Below, in pieces: positions 33,180 to 44,668 of a stretch of 64,000 nucleotides of DNA. The position numbers were made by a program, and so were the translations under genes. A model generated the notes under the pieces. The model made no database searches. It saw only the letters and a list, made by a program, of their open reading frames with translations, and was not told where the DNA came from. The stretch covers positions 866,501-930,500 of the forward strand of contig NW_024881537.1 of assembly GCF_019059575.1 (NCBI RefSeq), read 5' to 3'. The stretch is from Amphibalanus amphitrite. Its lineage: Eukaryota; Arthropoda; Thecostraca; Balanomorpha; Balanidae. The first letter of the stretch is position 1; each line of letters opens with the position of its first letter.

Positions 33180-34013
33180 TTAAGAGGAAACAATTATTTA
33201 CCTAGTTCGGTTTGACAGCAGAAGGCGTAAAACAATGTGGTATTCAAAAATAGCCTTGTTATACAAATACAGAAGCAACGTGTACCAATCCCATCGCGTT
33301 TTTTCTTCCACCCGTATTTAATTCATCGCATAGGGGATGTACTGAGTAGAAGCCGGAGCCGGAGCCGCCGGAGCCGGAGCCGCCGGAGCCGGATCATTTT
33401 ACTCGGAGCCGGAGCCGGAGCCGGAACCGCCATGACATTTCACCCGGAGCCGGAGTCGGAGCCGATTTTTTTCTCCGGAGCCGGAGCCGGAGCCGGAGCC
33501 CATTTTTTTTTCTTCGGAGCCGGAGCCGGAGCCGGAGCCGTCTGAAATTTCCACGGCTCCGCATCCCTGGCTTTTACCAAAAATGCAGTAAAAAATCACG
33601 AAAAGTAAATTCAGCTAGTCTAGAATGCAATGTTTTTAGATGACCTAGGTTGACCTTGAACTTGACCCTGACATCTGTACATCGTCGAATAACATGTTCC
33701 ATGATAGGTGGGAGGTAAAACTAGAAAAAAAACGAAATCAAGGTGTCAAAAGCTCACAAATCCCATAGACAACGCAAGATATTGGATATTGGTCATTTGG
33801 GTCATGACATGACCTGAAAAACAAGGTCATATCGCCGAAACCAAAAACCACAGAAAGTTGAAATTTTCAGTGAACGCTTAGAAAGGATAGAGAAGCGAAA
33901 GGAAGGAATGCGAAAAATCAGGCTTCTAGCATTAAAAATGTTTAGTGCCGAGCAGAACTACCTGGGGGGAGCGTGGCAAGCACCGCCCCCCCCCATGTGC
34001 TGGCGAAGGTTAA

Positions 34014-34345
34014 TAGTTCATTAATCTGGCATTTTACATCTGAGAACTGGAGTAAGTCAAATATGTGACATCACCAATCACCATGAGAAGATAATCGGGA
34101 AGAGCACGAATGTCTTCCGCTTTGAACAAATACATAAAAAAACCTCCGATATTTTTGGAGCCATGACAGCTCAGCTCATTGTCAGGGACAGGGTGCAGCT
34201 AATATGCAACATGTTATTTTCCGGTCAAGAAACCAGTGCGAAGGGGGTGACCTGTAAACAGGGCTGATATAGGGGTGAACACCTGACCTGGTGACGTTAT
34301 GTATCCTCCACTGAACTGCCTGTCCTTGGATACCGTTACCGTCGG
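34014..34345. other. Spacer, nothing recognised
   Basis: Contains a TATGCAACATGTTATTTTCCGGTCA stretch distantly like the family I core, but no boundaries. Confidence 0.35.
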
Positions 34346-34375
34346 CATGGGTGGAGAACCTGCCCCGGCCACCCC

Positions 34376-36404
34376 CACTGGCGGATCCAGGGTTTCAGCG
34401 TGGGGGGGGCATACCAGGTCACGGAGCCAAACCTAGGGTACCCCCAAATCCTGTTTTCTCATCGGATTTAGACCACTTATTTTTCGTCATAGCCCTGACA
34501 CGAGTTTTTTTCTAAAAAACACACAGAGAAATGGTAGGACACCTGACCCCCATTGGCAGATCCAGGAGGAGGAGGCTTTTGGGACAAATACCCGGGCAGC
34601 GCCAGAAATCGACGAAAATTGGTGGGGCCGGTGGGCCCTCAGAATGACTGGTGTATAGAGCCGACCCAGGGCTGCCGGTGTGGAACCTTAAGAGGTACTG
34701 GCGTGGAACCATCAAAGGTATCGGTGTGGGTTCCCTCGAAGCAGTGGTGTGGGGCCCTCAGAGGCACTGGTGCAGGAACCACAAAGGAACCGGTGTGGGC
34801 CCTCTAAGGTGCTGGTGTGAGGCCCTCACATGGACGCCGTTGTGGTGCCTCAGACACTGGTGTGGCGCTAAGCCCACACCATTCACAGATGGCTGTGTTT
34901 GGGGCCCTTGGAGTTGTTGGTGCGAAATGCGAATGCTTAATAACCCAGTAGGACCTCTCAGAGACCGACAAAGGGCCCTCAGAGGCCGGTAACGGGCCGT
35001 ATGATGCCAACAATGGGCCTTCACAGGCCCGCGGCAAGTGAGGGCCGGCAGTATCTTCAGGAGCCCTGTGGAGTCCTTAGAGATCGGCATGGTACTCTCA
35101 GACGCCGGTGGGGCCCTCAGAGTCACCGGTGTAGGACCTACAGAGTTACCGGTGGCTGGCTGCCAGAGGCACTGGTGTGGGGCCCCAGAGGCGCCGGTGT
35201 GGGACCCTCAGAGTCGCCGATGTGGGGCCTCAGGAGACACTGGTGTCTCAGAGGTGGCGGTGTAGGGCCCTCAGACGTGTCTGTGTGGTGCCCTCACAGT
35301 CGCCGGTGAAGACTTTCAAAGGCATCGTTGTGGGAGTCCTCACTCCTCAGAGGCACATGCATGGGGGCAAGGGGAGACCAGCAAGGGCCAGCAGAGGCCT
35401 TCAGGAGCCCTGTTGGATCCTGGAGACCGGCGTGGTACTCTCAGGCGTCACTGGGAGCACTCAGAGTCACCAGTGTGGGGCCCACAGAGTTGCAGGTAGG
35501 TAGCCGTCAGATGCGCCTGTGTAAAACCTTCAGAGGCGCCAGTGTGGGGCCCTCAGAGCCGCCGCCGATGCAGGGCCTTAAGAAATATTGGTGTTAGTCC
35601 CTCAGATTGGCGGTGTTTGGCCCTCAAAGGCGCCGGTGTGAGACCCTCACAGGCGCCGTTATGGGCCCTCAGAGACACTGGTGTGGAGCCGTTCCATGCG
35701 GATATGGGCCTGGACCCTAATTAGAGCTGACGCTTAATAGGTCAGCAAGGTCACTCAGAGGCCAGCTCAGGGCCCTCAGAAGCCAGAGTGGGGCTCTTAT
35801 GGAGATGTGTGATGTGTGGCGACTCAGGAGCCCGTGACTACGTGAGGTGCTCTCACGAGTCCTGCGGGTCTTATCTCAGTCGAAATAAGGCACGCTTGGA
35901 CCCTGAGCGGCCAATTGGCACTGCAGGGCCTCTCGGGCCCATAGGGCACCATGCATCTAATGAGGCGGCACGCGCCCCTTGTGCCCCCCCCCCCCCCCGG
36001 TTACGCTGCAGTGGCTGCGGCCATACAGGTAAATCATATTCTAATCGTCCCTATTCCCAAGCATAGGCGGCGGCCGATTCCTGGTTTGCGCAATATGAGT
36101 GCCATCGTTAGACAATACGGTCAAAAGGGTGAAGCGGCATGACTCCCCTGTGGTAAGAACTAAGAAGCAACATATTCTTAAACAAAATAAAGCGATGACA
36201 ACTAAATAGAGGTTACTAAAACGACTCTAATCACAAAAGTAGTTACTAGGAAGGCTTTCTAATCCATTTTTATTTAGTTCCTCGTTACGTAAGAAGTGAA
36301 AGTCTGAACGGGGGGGGGCATACTTGTACTGAATGCCCTCCCCAGGCTCCTGTCGAGGGGGGCATATGCCCCTAATGCCCCCCCCCCCCCTGGATCCGCC
36401 AGTG
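34376..36404. mobile_element. hAT-like element carrying a GGCCCTCAGAGG minisatellite (2029 bp)
   Basis: Perfect terminal repeats CACTGGCGGATCCAGGG / CCCTGGATCCGCCAGTG and perfect 8-bp duplications GCCACCCC (34368-34375, 36405-36412). A second, weaker CATTGGCAGATCCAGG at about 34549 suggests a nested relative. Related in its GGCGGATCCAGG termini to the element at 5584. Confidence 0.9.
34640..35790 (+). repeat. GC-rich minisatellite, unit about 30 bp
   Basis: Dozens of degenerate units of the type GGCCCTCAGAGGCGCCGGTG with GTGTG between them. The ORFs across this interval on both strands are repeat translations with no domain. Confidence 0.85.
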
Positions 36405-37471
36405 GCCACCCCGGCCGTGGCCGGGGTAACTTTCAGCCGACCCCGGCGCGGCCGGGGTAACTTTTTCCACTTTTGTAAATCCTAAAAGCTGCCTCCATAC
36501 GAAAAAACTGCCACCTATAAAAGTCTCTCTCATTGTTCTAATCTACCTTGAAAAGTTTGTGAAAATTTACTTTATTTTCATTTTGGAGCTTCTATGTTTT
36601 AAAATCTTTTCATCGCGGAGCCCGACAAGTTTCATCAAACAGAATCAAATCATATTTAAGGGCAGTTATCGTAAGATGGCACTGCAATAACATCACAAGA
36701 CAGAACGAGGGTAAAATCAGTGAGATAGAAGGACGAGCTGCTGGGGCTCAAGGCTCCCCCAACTTAATCCGCGCCAGGGCTCTATCGTAACACGTTGAGT
36801 CGAGAGGAGGGCGTTTCACGCTCCTTCTAACTCGGCTACTGGGCTACGAAGTACGAGGCGAGAAGCGGAACGACGTTTGAAAGAGCGACAAACATGATCA
36901 GAGAGATCTGGTCATCTTTTAGGCAAGCACAATAATAAACCCACCATAGATCATCAAAAGCCAAATTTCTCTGATTTTAGCGTTCTCCGACAACTTTTCT
37001 CACAGTTCATGAACATAACGGAACTAAAACACTGTTAACAAAACATTCGATAACTCGTTTAACTCGGTCGCTAAATAATATTTCAGGTGCGAGCTCAAAT
37101 CAATAAGAGGGTTTAAACGGTCCAATTTGACATTTTTGTGTGGGAAGGTTGCAACTTCCACGGAATAAGCTTTGCAAAGGGCATGATGGCATTTTTAGCA
37201 CGATCATCCAGCAAATTTGACCTGATGACCTGACCTGACACTAGGTGACATGCGTCCGAAATTTCAAGGCGTGTTGCACAATTGTTGTTATAATTACATC
37301 AAAAGCCATTTTCCTTAAAAACGTACAAACGGCAAACATCCATTATTCCATCAGCCACAGAATAGGGGTTTGTTGATAACCGTTGACAAATATTTGAGCA
37401 TCATCGTCTCTCTGACTTTCGGTCGCCGGCCGGGGTAACTTTTTCAAACATTCTCCACCCATTACCGTCGG

Positions 37472-38224
37472 TGACACGGCACTGGCACGCTCCGAACCAT
37501 TGGTGCAGACCTCCTAGCCCGCTGCAGACCGGCGCTGACGTCACTGGTCAGTGCCCTCTGCGCGGCGAGCTGCATTCCGCCATTTTGCGGTCAGCGGCAG
37601 CCGGAGCTCGTGCGGATCAAAGAAACCCACTTACACCGGGAAATGTGGGTGTGAATCGCATTAAGGTCATTTGATTGGTTCAGCCTGTTCATCACTCATC
37701 AGATGCTCTGAGATTAGCGCTGCAAAATGCGCGATTGCGAACGGCCCGTCGAACTATTATAGGTATATACGGCATAGTGTAAGAGTGCGGCATTTGCGGC
37801 AAGCTCTAATTCCTCGAGACCTTACATCACTTCAGCGATCAAGCCGTATGGAGGTGCATTTGAGTTTAAACAATGGAACAGAGGAGTTACACGGACCTAA
37901 AACACCGAGGCTGACGAAAGCCCATTCCCCAGAATCTGACCTCAGTGACCTAGGTCGACTTCCGATGATACAAAATACACAGCTGATTTGATGACCAAAG
38001 CTGATCTGATGTAGCCGGGATTTTCTTCAGCCCTGCGTCTTCCCCAGCTCAGGGCAGCTGTCACGCTGTGAGACGAGCGAGACTTGTGCTGGGAGCAGTT
38101 GGGACAAATATGCATGGTAACGATCGGATATTCATTACCGACTGCAAGTGTCGAGCATCTCTCCGTGCAGGGAAGGAGGTCAAGCTTGCATTCGCGCCAT
38201 GCGCATGGCCCGGTCATGCCAATG
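37472..38224. other. Mostly single-copy spacer
   Basis: No supported exon. 37630-38000 has short ORFs without domain content. Confidence 0.35.
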
Positions 38225-38310
38225 GTCTGTGTCTCAGTCGATAGAGCACTGAAATATGTGTGGTGAGAGCGCGCGTCCCGGCTGCAACAGTCCCCGGTCC
38301 GAGTCGTGAC
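38225..38310 (+). repeat. Possible tRNA-derived SINE head
   Basis: TGTCTCAGTCGATAGAGCAC resembles an RNA polymerase III A box, and GGTCCGAGTCGTGAC, about 60 bp on, resembles a B box. It does not fold into a complete tRNA cloverleaf that I can defend, so a SINE or degenerate tRNA-like sequence is more likely than a tRNA gene. Confidence 0.35.
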
Positions 38311-38799
38311 GGACGCTCCGTGTTTAGGAGCCTCCTGAGGGGTATGGTAGCGCTTGGCGGCAGGCCGCCGCCAACCGAAGTCAGTGAGGGGGCCACCGGC
38401 CGATCGTGCACGGCTACAGCGTACTAACTCCGGACTCTAAATAATGCCGTAGTCCAGGAATTGCGCGATCAGAGATTAGAATGCGGAGCAAGGCTATATA
38501 AACCAGGTAGAACGCTCCGGGAAAAAAGTTGGAAACAATAAATTAGTTGCAGCATTCCCTGATGACGCGAATGTGGGTCAGCGGCCGGCGGCCGGCGGCC
38601 GCTAACACTGTATGAGGAGGGATGCGCGGAACTTTTGCTTGTTGGTGATTGCGCTAAGCAGTTAAATGGTAATATTAGGATATGTTTCGAAAGTAAATTG
38701 AACGACGCTTCGAACGCCGTCAATGAATTTGCGATACGACGACTATTTGTTTCGTTAGAACCGGCGAACTTTTACCTTCCGACCGCGCGCGGAGGCGAT

Positions 38800-39140
38800 A
38801 TGGTGCCACACTGGCGGTTTTTACGATAGCTCAAAATTCTTTTGAGATAAAGAGATGAAATTTGACATGTCCTATCTTTTGATCAAGCTGGATCTTATGG
38901 TACAAGTTGCATATTTAAGGTAGGTCAGGTTGTTGACCTATGTTGTCGCTCGTGAGCCTCTGCACAGTCCAAAAACAACGCAATTTCTGAACACTCAGTG
39001 CCAAGCAATCCTTCACAGAAAGATGACACTTGGCAGAAAGAAGAGTTGTCGGTTTCTTACCGTTCGTATGTGTCGTGTTTTCACAAGAGTTTAGTAAGAT
39101 CAGGTCCGTCACGTGACCTCCCCTCATAACTCAATGGGTT
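38800..39140 (+). repeat. Degenerate family N fragment
   Basis: Parallels 15185-15500: TTTTTACGATAGCTC, then GATCAAGCTGGATCTTNTGGTAC, then GGTCAGGTNNTTGACCTATG and GAGCCTCTGCACAGTC. The ends are missing. Confidence 0.6.
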
Positions 39141-41202
39141 TACTATCATAGAAGCGTTTATCAATCGCCGGAAATCTTAGCCAATCCCACTGGACACTGG
39201 ATCCATACCCACATGGGGCCCTCCTGACTGGCCACTCCCTCTGAAATCCACAATAACATTGGGCTGCGGCCACGGTTATGTATTAATGCTTTTCACTAAC
39301 AGAAATACAACTTCAACCAGCACAGTGCACGCCGCCACAACAGTCCGACCCACGTCCCTGATATCGACTAGCTCCCGGCCGGATGCACATACGAGGAGCC
39401 AATCAGTCCGAATGTGACCTGCAGCTTACAATTGCTGTGTCGCATGGCGCATAGCACAGGACGATTCCTAGCAGCTGTCGGCTGGAGTGGAGAAACAGCA
39501 CGTTGCGACACACCGCGCCGGCGACAGAGCTCAGCAGGGCTGGTTGGAGGCTGGAGCCGGAGGTAACGGCGGACACAGGCACAGACATTGCAGGACAAAT
39601 AACAGGATGTCAGTTAGGGATATAATTCAAGACGAATGATTCAAGACGGACTGAAATAATACACATTTTGCTCACTTGGATACCAACTTCAAACTTGACG
39701 TTTATGTATAGCACCATGGAAACAATGGGCACACAGGAAAGAAACAAAAGATGAGGGTTTTTTAACTCAAGGAAGTAAAACAGCCCGAAGTGCAGACAAG
39801 CACATACTTTTGGTAATAGGTATCAGCTGTCCTACTCCTCTTCTCCCTTCATCAACTACTGGACACATTTGAAGCATCATATATAGCACCAATGTCCATA
39901 ACCAAAGCTTGCAAGTAGTTTTAACTTCTATGAAGCCAAGGGACATGTGCCTACATCATGCATGTAAACTCAAAATTACACATGCATGACAAAGGAAGCT
40001 TATGTAAAGAAATAGTTGACAAAAGCATCTCATGGTTAAAATTATTCAAAACTGCACACAGGGCACACATAAAAAGCAGCAAGTGTACTGTTCTGTTATG
40101 CTAAGAAATAATCCAAAACAAAATACAATCTTTTCATGTTTGAACTGGTTGTTCTTCTATGCCCCTTCATCCATATCTTGATTACAGATGGGCTTTTACT
40201 GTAGGCTGATGAAGTGACACTTGATTGCCTTTGTGCGAGTTTCAGTTGCAGCCTCCTTGGTACTGCACTGGAAAGCAGATTGATTTGAATGCCTCTGAAA
40301 GCTAGGAATACAGGCAGGGTTAGCTGTAGTAGTGTCAATGATAATAGACATGACATTTTTGTCCAATTTGACATGCATTTGTTGAAGTACAAAAGGTACA
40401 AAATAAATTGGTTTGTTTCAAGACACGCACACTGCACAAAGCCGCACAGACATTACACAGGCATATGAAATTGGTACACATAAAATTTGATGATTAAAAA
40501 GGTCAAAACTTGCAATAATAATTGAAGTAAAAGTTACAATCACAATCATTTGATTTAAATTAAAATGACTTGACATAAGTCACAAGACGCAACGCTCCTA
40601 TTCTTTTATGCTTTCATTATCCTCCACATATCAACCAGCTTGATACCAGGCTGTGCAATAGTGTGTACATAACCCCATGTTGCCATTTTATTAGAGCAAG
40701 TGGGGTTACAACAACAATGCTAATGTCAAACCCACATCTCAATCTGCAACCCGTACTGCAGTTTCAATCACCTAACAAGAGTTACAAGCACACCTTCTGG
40801 CAGTTTGATAGGCAGAATGGTCATTACTACTTTCCCCTCATATTCAACACATATTCCCTTTATACAGATACAGTTTAGACCTGGTTATGGCAAGCACTTT
40901 CGAGAAAAGATATGATTAAAGTCCAAGACAAAGGTCGAGAGAAACAACACCAACATAAAACACCGACTATGTAGCACTAATACTGTCAAATTCATAAAAA
41001 TATATACATGAGTCGATCAGAAATTCACTGTAGATTTCGAAAATGGTGTCAAATGCCACTCAAATACCCCCATTCGCATGTACGAAGCAATAAAACACTG
41101 ACCTTCAATTCCGCGTGCCATTCTCCATAGGCCACTATGTATTAAATAACGCGTTCACTGATAGCAAAAAATGAGACCCACATATGACGCGTTTGCTACC
41201 AG
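39141..41202 (-). other. AT-rich single-copy region with weak minus-strand coding signals
   Basis: Unlike its surroundings, this stretch holds no recognised transposon. On the minus strand, ORF 39403-39588 (GC-rich, ending near a GTAAGC donor-like site) and ORF 40196-40378, which is open further upstream and reads MHVKLDKNVMSIIIDTTTAN at its ATG, have protein-like composition. I recognise neither family and see no supported splice pair. It could be a gene's 3' region or UTR. Confidence 0.25.
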
Positions 41203-41236
41203 CCAATCAGCGCTCGAGTTACCGAGCGCTGATTGG
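41203..41236. promoter_or_regulatory. Palindrome of two inverted CCAAT boxes
   Basis: CCAATCAGCGCTCG, a 6-bp loop AGTTAC, then the exact reverse complement CGAGCGCTGATTGG. CCAATCA is a good NF-Y site, and paired inverted CCAAT boxes occur in promoters. It could drive transcription leftward into the AT-rich region; no transcript is evident. Confidence 0.45.
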
Positions 41237-41731
41237 TGGAGAGGGCCGTCGTCAGCAGCTAATTACACGTTGTTTTCCTTGAACATGTGCGTGAGCGCTG
41301 ATGCTGCTCACGGGCTGTTGCCATTTTTCGTAATGCTGAAGGCACGGGAGCGAACCCCCCTGATGCGGAGCAAACACAGCAAGCCTTGTTTAGCGGGGTC
41401 TTTGTCCTTGTGAACCACTTCCATTCAGAAGATTCGGACTAAATTCACTTATGAAAAGCAGTTTCTAAGCCATTGTGTTAACCTTCGCCCCAGTGGGGGG
41501 GGGGGGGCATATGCTACCACCCTATCGCGTTTTTTTGCGTGTGAATAAAAAGTTTCGTTTCGTTTATTTAGGGCTTGTCCACAAAAGCTTGCTGTATAGT
41601 CGACTACAGAATGATGTTCCACTTTTCACAGGCAATTATTTGTCTGGAGTGGTAGGCTGTGGTGCATCACACGGGCTGAGTTCGCAAATTACATATAGCT
41701 TTGTCCCAATGCTCACAATCGACACGCTTAA

Positions 41732-42679
41732 CCCTCGCCCGTAAACGGCGATCTGCCACCTTCGCCCATGCAGGGGGGGGGGGTTGGTGCGACCCCCCCC
41801 CCCTGGCGTTTGAAAACGGAGCGTCGTAGAGCTTAGCGGAAAAGACCAACGGATTCCTCTCGCCGAGATCTCGCGATTGGTGGTATATTTTTTGGTCTTA
41901 GGTCAACATTTGACCTACTTTTGACCGGTCAAAGGTCAAATTTTCGGAAAAATAGACTTTTTCAAATTTTCCGCGGCGATTGCGGCAAAACGGTGGGAGA
42001 TATCGACTTGAAACCTTCACTATCGTGTTCCTTGATCAATTCTCTATCGTTTGGTATGTATTTCGTTTCCCTAGCTCTAAAAATGGCGCGTTGGAAGCGC
42101 CGGAAGTCGGCAAGGTCACAGTCGGCGGCAGAAATTCGAAAAATCAAAATTTAAATTTTTGAAATCTGATTGTATTTTTGGATTTGGGATGTCCATTTGC
42201 TCCCTATAGAAGCTAATATTGCTGCATATTCCCATTGAGGTGACAAGAATTAGCAAAATAGTGGTTCGGGCGCTTTTCAAAAATAGTACCGGACGCTGTT
42301 CCTCTTGTGACGTCATAGCTCCGTGACCTGACCTGACCCGGTCAAGTTTCTTATACCATATGATAGCCAATACTTGCCCCAACATGCATGGGAAGTTTCA
42401 TCACGATCCATCAACCGATGTCCGTACCACCGGCAGGAAACCTCGGGCGTTGGCACTCAGTTTGTGAAAATCCGGCCGGAGGCTGTTCCCTTTGTGACGT
42501 CATAACTCCGTGACCTGACATGACCCGGCCAAATTTTTTTCATCAAAAGATGCGCAAGGTTTGCCCCATAAGGTACCCAAAATTTGGCGGCGCTGCGCGC
42601 CGCCGTTTTTGCACTATTTCCGAAAAACCTCAGGGGGGGGGGGGGTTGCACCAACCCCCCCCCCCTACATGGGCGAGGG
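41732..42679 (+). mobile_element. TTAA superfamily, family J (948 bp)
   Basis: TTAA lies at 41728-41731 and 42680-42683. Left CCCTCGCCCGTAAACGG with a second TTCGCCCATGCAGGGG; right CCTACATGGGCGAGGG. Its short end has GGCGGCGCTGCGCGCCGCC followed by GGGGTTGCACCAACCCC. Confidence 0.85.
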
Positions 42680-42683
42680 TTAA

Positions 42684-43861
42684 CCCGGCCGGGCCCGGGG
42701 GGTAATCCCAACCACCGCAGCCCGGGGGGGGGCGTTTTTTCGCCCCCCCCTGTCTAACTCCGTAAATAAGGGAGCTACGGAAACAAAAGCGATACCAAGC
42801 GAAAGGTCCTTACGAGACGATTCTAAAACACCTAAAATTTTTGACCTCAGGTCAATTTTCAAGGTCAGAGGTCAAGGTCAAAGGCAAAACCGGCACATGT
42901 GTAGTGATCCCAAAGTAAGCCTTCTAGAGGACGGCAAATTGCATCAAACCGGCAAAATTGGGTGTCAAACGAAAGAAGGAATCTGAGGATTCCGAAAATG
43001 TGCTCAAAGTCAAAGGTCAAGGTCAAGGTCACGCTCAAAATTGACCTCAAACTTGGCAATTTTTCGCACATCTTGCGTGCTAACTTCCAAGATGTTTTGA
43101 AATGTTTTGAGGCTTATCAGTTCCCTATTTGTGGTTCATCTTACGATACAAGGCTGCTCAAAGGTCAAGGTCACAGAAGAGTATCCCTGCTAGAGGCTAT
43201 TTCACTGATTCAAGTTATAATAATAAATAGTACAATTTTGCCATCCGGAAGCTCTAAATGAAGGCTTAGAGGAAAATAGATGCCAGATTCGTGATCAGCG
43301 GGTACAAATCAATCATAAACAACCTTTCATGTGTCAAGGTCAACCAGAGGTCATTCGAGGTCACATGAGGTCAACATAAAACTTGGCATTTTCCAAACAA
43401 AATATATATCATTCGACGCGGCTTGACAAGGCGAATGCGATGGTACCACTGCCGTGGCTCTAAGACCATTTTTGTCGAAGTTATTTGCGAAAAACTAAAA
43501 CCACATTTCGGGGTCGTTGACCTGACCTCTGACCTCAGGCCACCAAAACTATTTTTGTATTTTTCTATAGGTCAAACGCTACACAACCGTGCTCGTAATT
43601 TGTCTTTATCTCTAAAACTCTATTTTTAGCAGCTATTTGAAGTTTGCGTCTATGACGCCGAAGCTTGCCGTGCAGGGTTCTAGAAAAATGGACCTTGTGA
43701 CGTCATCAAGGGGGCTAGGTCCAATTTTTTTGCTTCAGAAGATGTCAAATTGATAAGAGAAAAGGTACTGAAAGTTTCGCTTTCCTATCCCTAAGCGTTC
43801 GGGAGTTGTCGCAAATATTCGCCAGGGGGGGGGGCGAAAAAGGCCCCCGGGCCCGCGAGGG
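42684..43861 (+). mobile_element. TTAA superfamily, family K (1178 bp)
   Basis: Shares TTAA 42680-42683 with J; right TTAA is 43862-43865. Left CCCGGCCGGGCCCGGGG with a second CAGCCCGGGGGGG; right CCCCCGGGCCCGCGAGGG. Contains an AGGTCAAGGTCA-rich interior and ATATCATTCGACGCG at about 43410. Confidence 0.82.
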
Positions 43862-44519
43862 TTAATTGCGTGATAAACGGCACAACTAAGCGCTCCGGTC
43901 AACTGATAGCTTCTGAGGAGTGGAACATCATTGTGTAGTCGAATATACATCAAATTTGGACAATGTGTGAATTTTTTTACTCCGTCATGTCAGGTCAGGT
44001 TACCAGGTCAAGTTAACTAAGCCTTAAAAAGTTTGCAATCATGTCCAGCCTGCAGTGTTTGTCAGAGACGTTTTTAACTTGGTGGATTGCATGATGTTAT
44101 GGGCACCTATGATTTGTATATCTCGGATTTTTTATATCCGTGACCTAAGGTCAGGCCAGTAGCGTGACCTTTCCATGTCAATGGAGAAAAATGAAAGTGC
44201 CTCTAGATCCGTGTGTACGCATAGGAACAGTCCAAACATTTCAGAAACACAATGATTTGGACCACCCGTGACGACCAAGGTGTCTTTTTTGCTGATAGCC
44301 TCTAGAAAGGTCAATCGAGATCATTTGAGGCTACAAACAGCTTTTTGCCAATAACTCTCGATTGGAAAGAGATAGGACGCTCATGGGGATGGTCTCATTG
44401 TGTTTGTCTTGCCGAGACACATCGACTGATATGCAACATGACCTTTTCCGGTCAGGTCATGACCTTGACCTGAGGTCAAATTTTCAAGTTGACCTTTCAA
44501 GGTCAAATTATAGTTCATT

Positions 44520-44668
44520 CTGACAAAAGATCGTATGAAAATGATCGTAAGATAAAAATCGTACGACAATAGATCGTAAGCAAAAGATCGTAAAGCAATA
44601 GATCGTATGACAAGATCGTAGGAAAATGATCGTAAGATGAAGATCGTATGTCGCAAAAAATTGTACGA
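44520..44668 (+). repeat. GATCGTA block, second copy
   Basis: Near-identical to 18397-18552 and likewise directly left of a family A long end. The pair GATCGTA block plus family A therefore moved or was copied together. Confidence 0.8.

Larger units (their letters stand above)
30664..33569. mobile_element. hAT-like element made of GGAGCC hexamers, carrying two tandem family G copies
   Basis: Terminal repeats CAGGGATGCGGAGCC and GGCTCCGCATCCCTG with perfect 8-bp duplications GCTTTTAC at 30656-30663 and 33570-33577. The relative at 61.45 kb has a single uninterrupted copy of this target. Outside the nested G1/G2, the element is (GGAGCC)n blocks separated by short AT spacers (30664-30821 and 33345-33569). 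The RSRSRS-type and AGAGAG-type ORFs here are hexamer translations. Confidence 0.9.
30167..34009 (+). mobile_element. Family F element split by a hAT insertion
   Basis: Starts CCCTTGCCCGCATATG directly after the TTAA shared with E2 and ends CATGTGCTGGCGAAGG before TTAA (34010-34013). Its two halves (30167-30655 and 33578-34009) are contiguous in the inverted relative at 61097-61928, which lacks the hAT insertion. A TG/GT-rich microsatellite lies at about 30555-30600. Confidence 0.82.
34346..37462. mobile_element. Mutator-like element (9-bp duplication) containing a nested hAT
   Basis: Ends CATGGGTGGAGAA and TTCTCCACCCAT, flanked by TACCGTCGG at 34337-34345 and 37463-37471. Subterminal GGCCGGGGTAAC words lie at both sides. 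After removing the nested hAT (34376-36404), about 1.1 kb remains, without an ORF. A 9-bp duplication suggests the Mutator superfamily; transposase is absent. Confidence 0.65.
41482..44519 (-). mobile_element. Family I copy I2, interrupted and truncated
   Basis: TTAA lies at 41478-41481, then CCTTCGCCCCAGTGG, as in I1. Similarity stops at about 41554, resumes at about 43947 (CATCAAATTTGGACAATG) and runs to TTATAGTTCATT at 44519, where a GATCGTA block plus family A begins. The gap holds an imperfect inverted repeat (about 41590-41690 against 43866-43946, both with GTTCCACT/AGTGGAAC and TAGTCGA) and elements J and K. Confidence 0.7.

Noticed and set aside
34553-35724. Overlapping ORFs rich in Gly/Val/Trp
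   Set aside because: Repeat translations of the GGCCCTCAGAGG minisatellite.
38225-38310. Functional tRNA gene
   Set aside because: A- and B-box-like sequences are present, but no complete acceptor, anticodon and T-arm pairing could be drawn.
41475-41744. ORF whose translation resembles minus-strand ORF 43735-43953
   Set aside because: The resemblance comes from an imperfect inverted repeat of an inserted element, not from two related genes.
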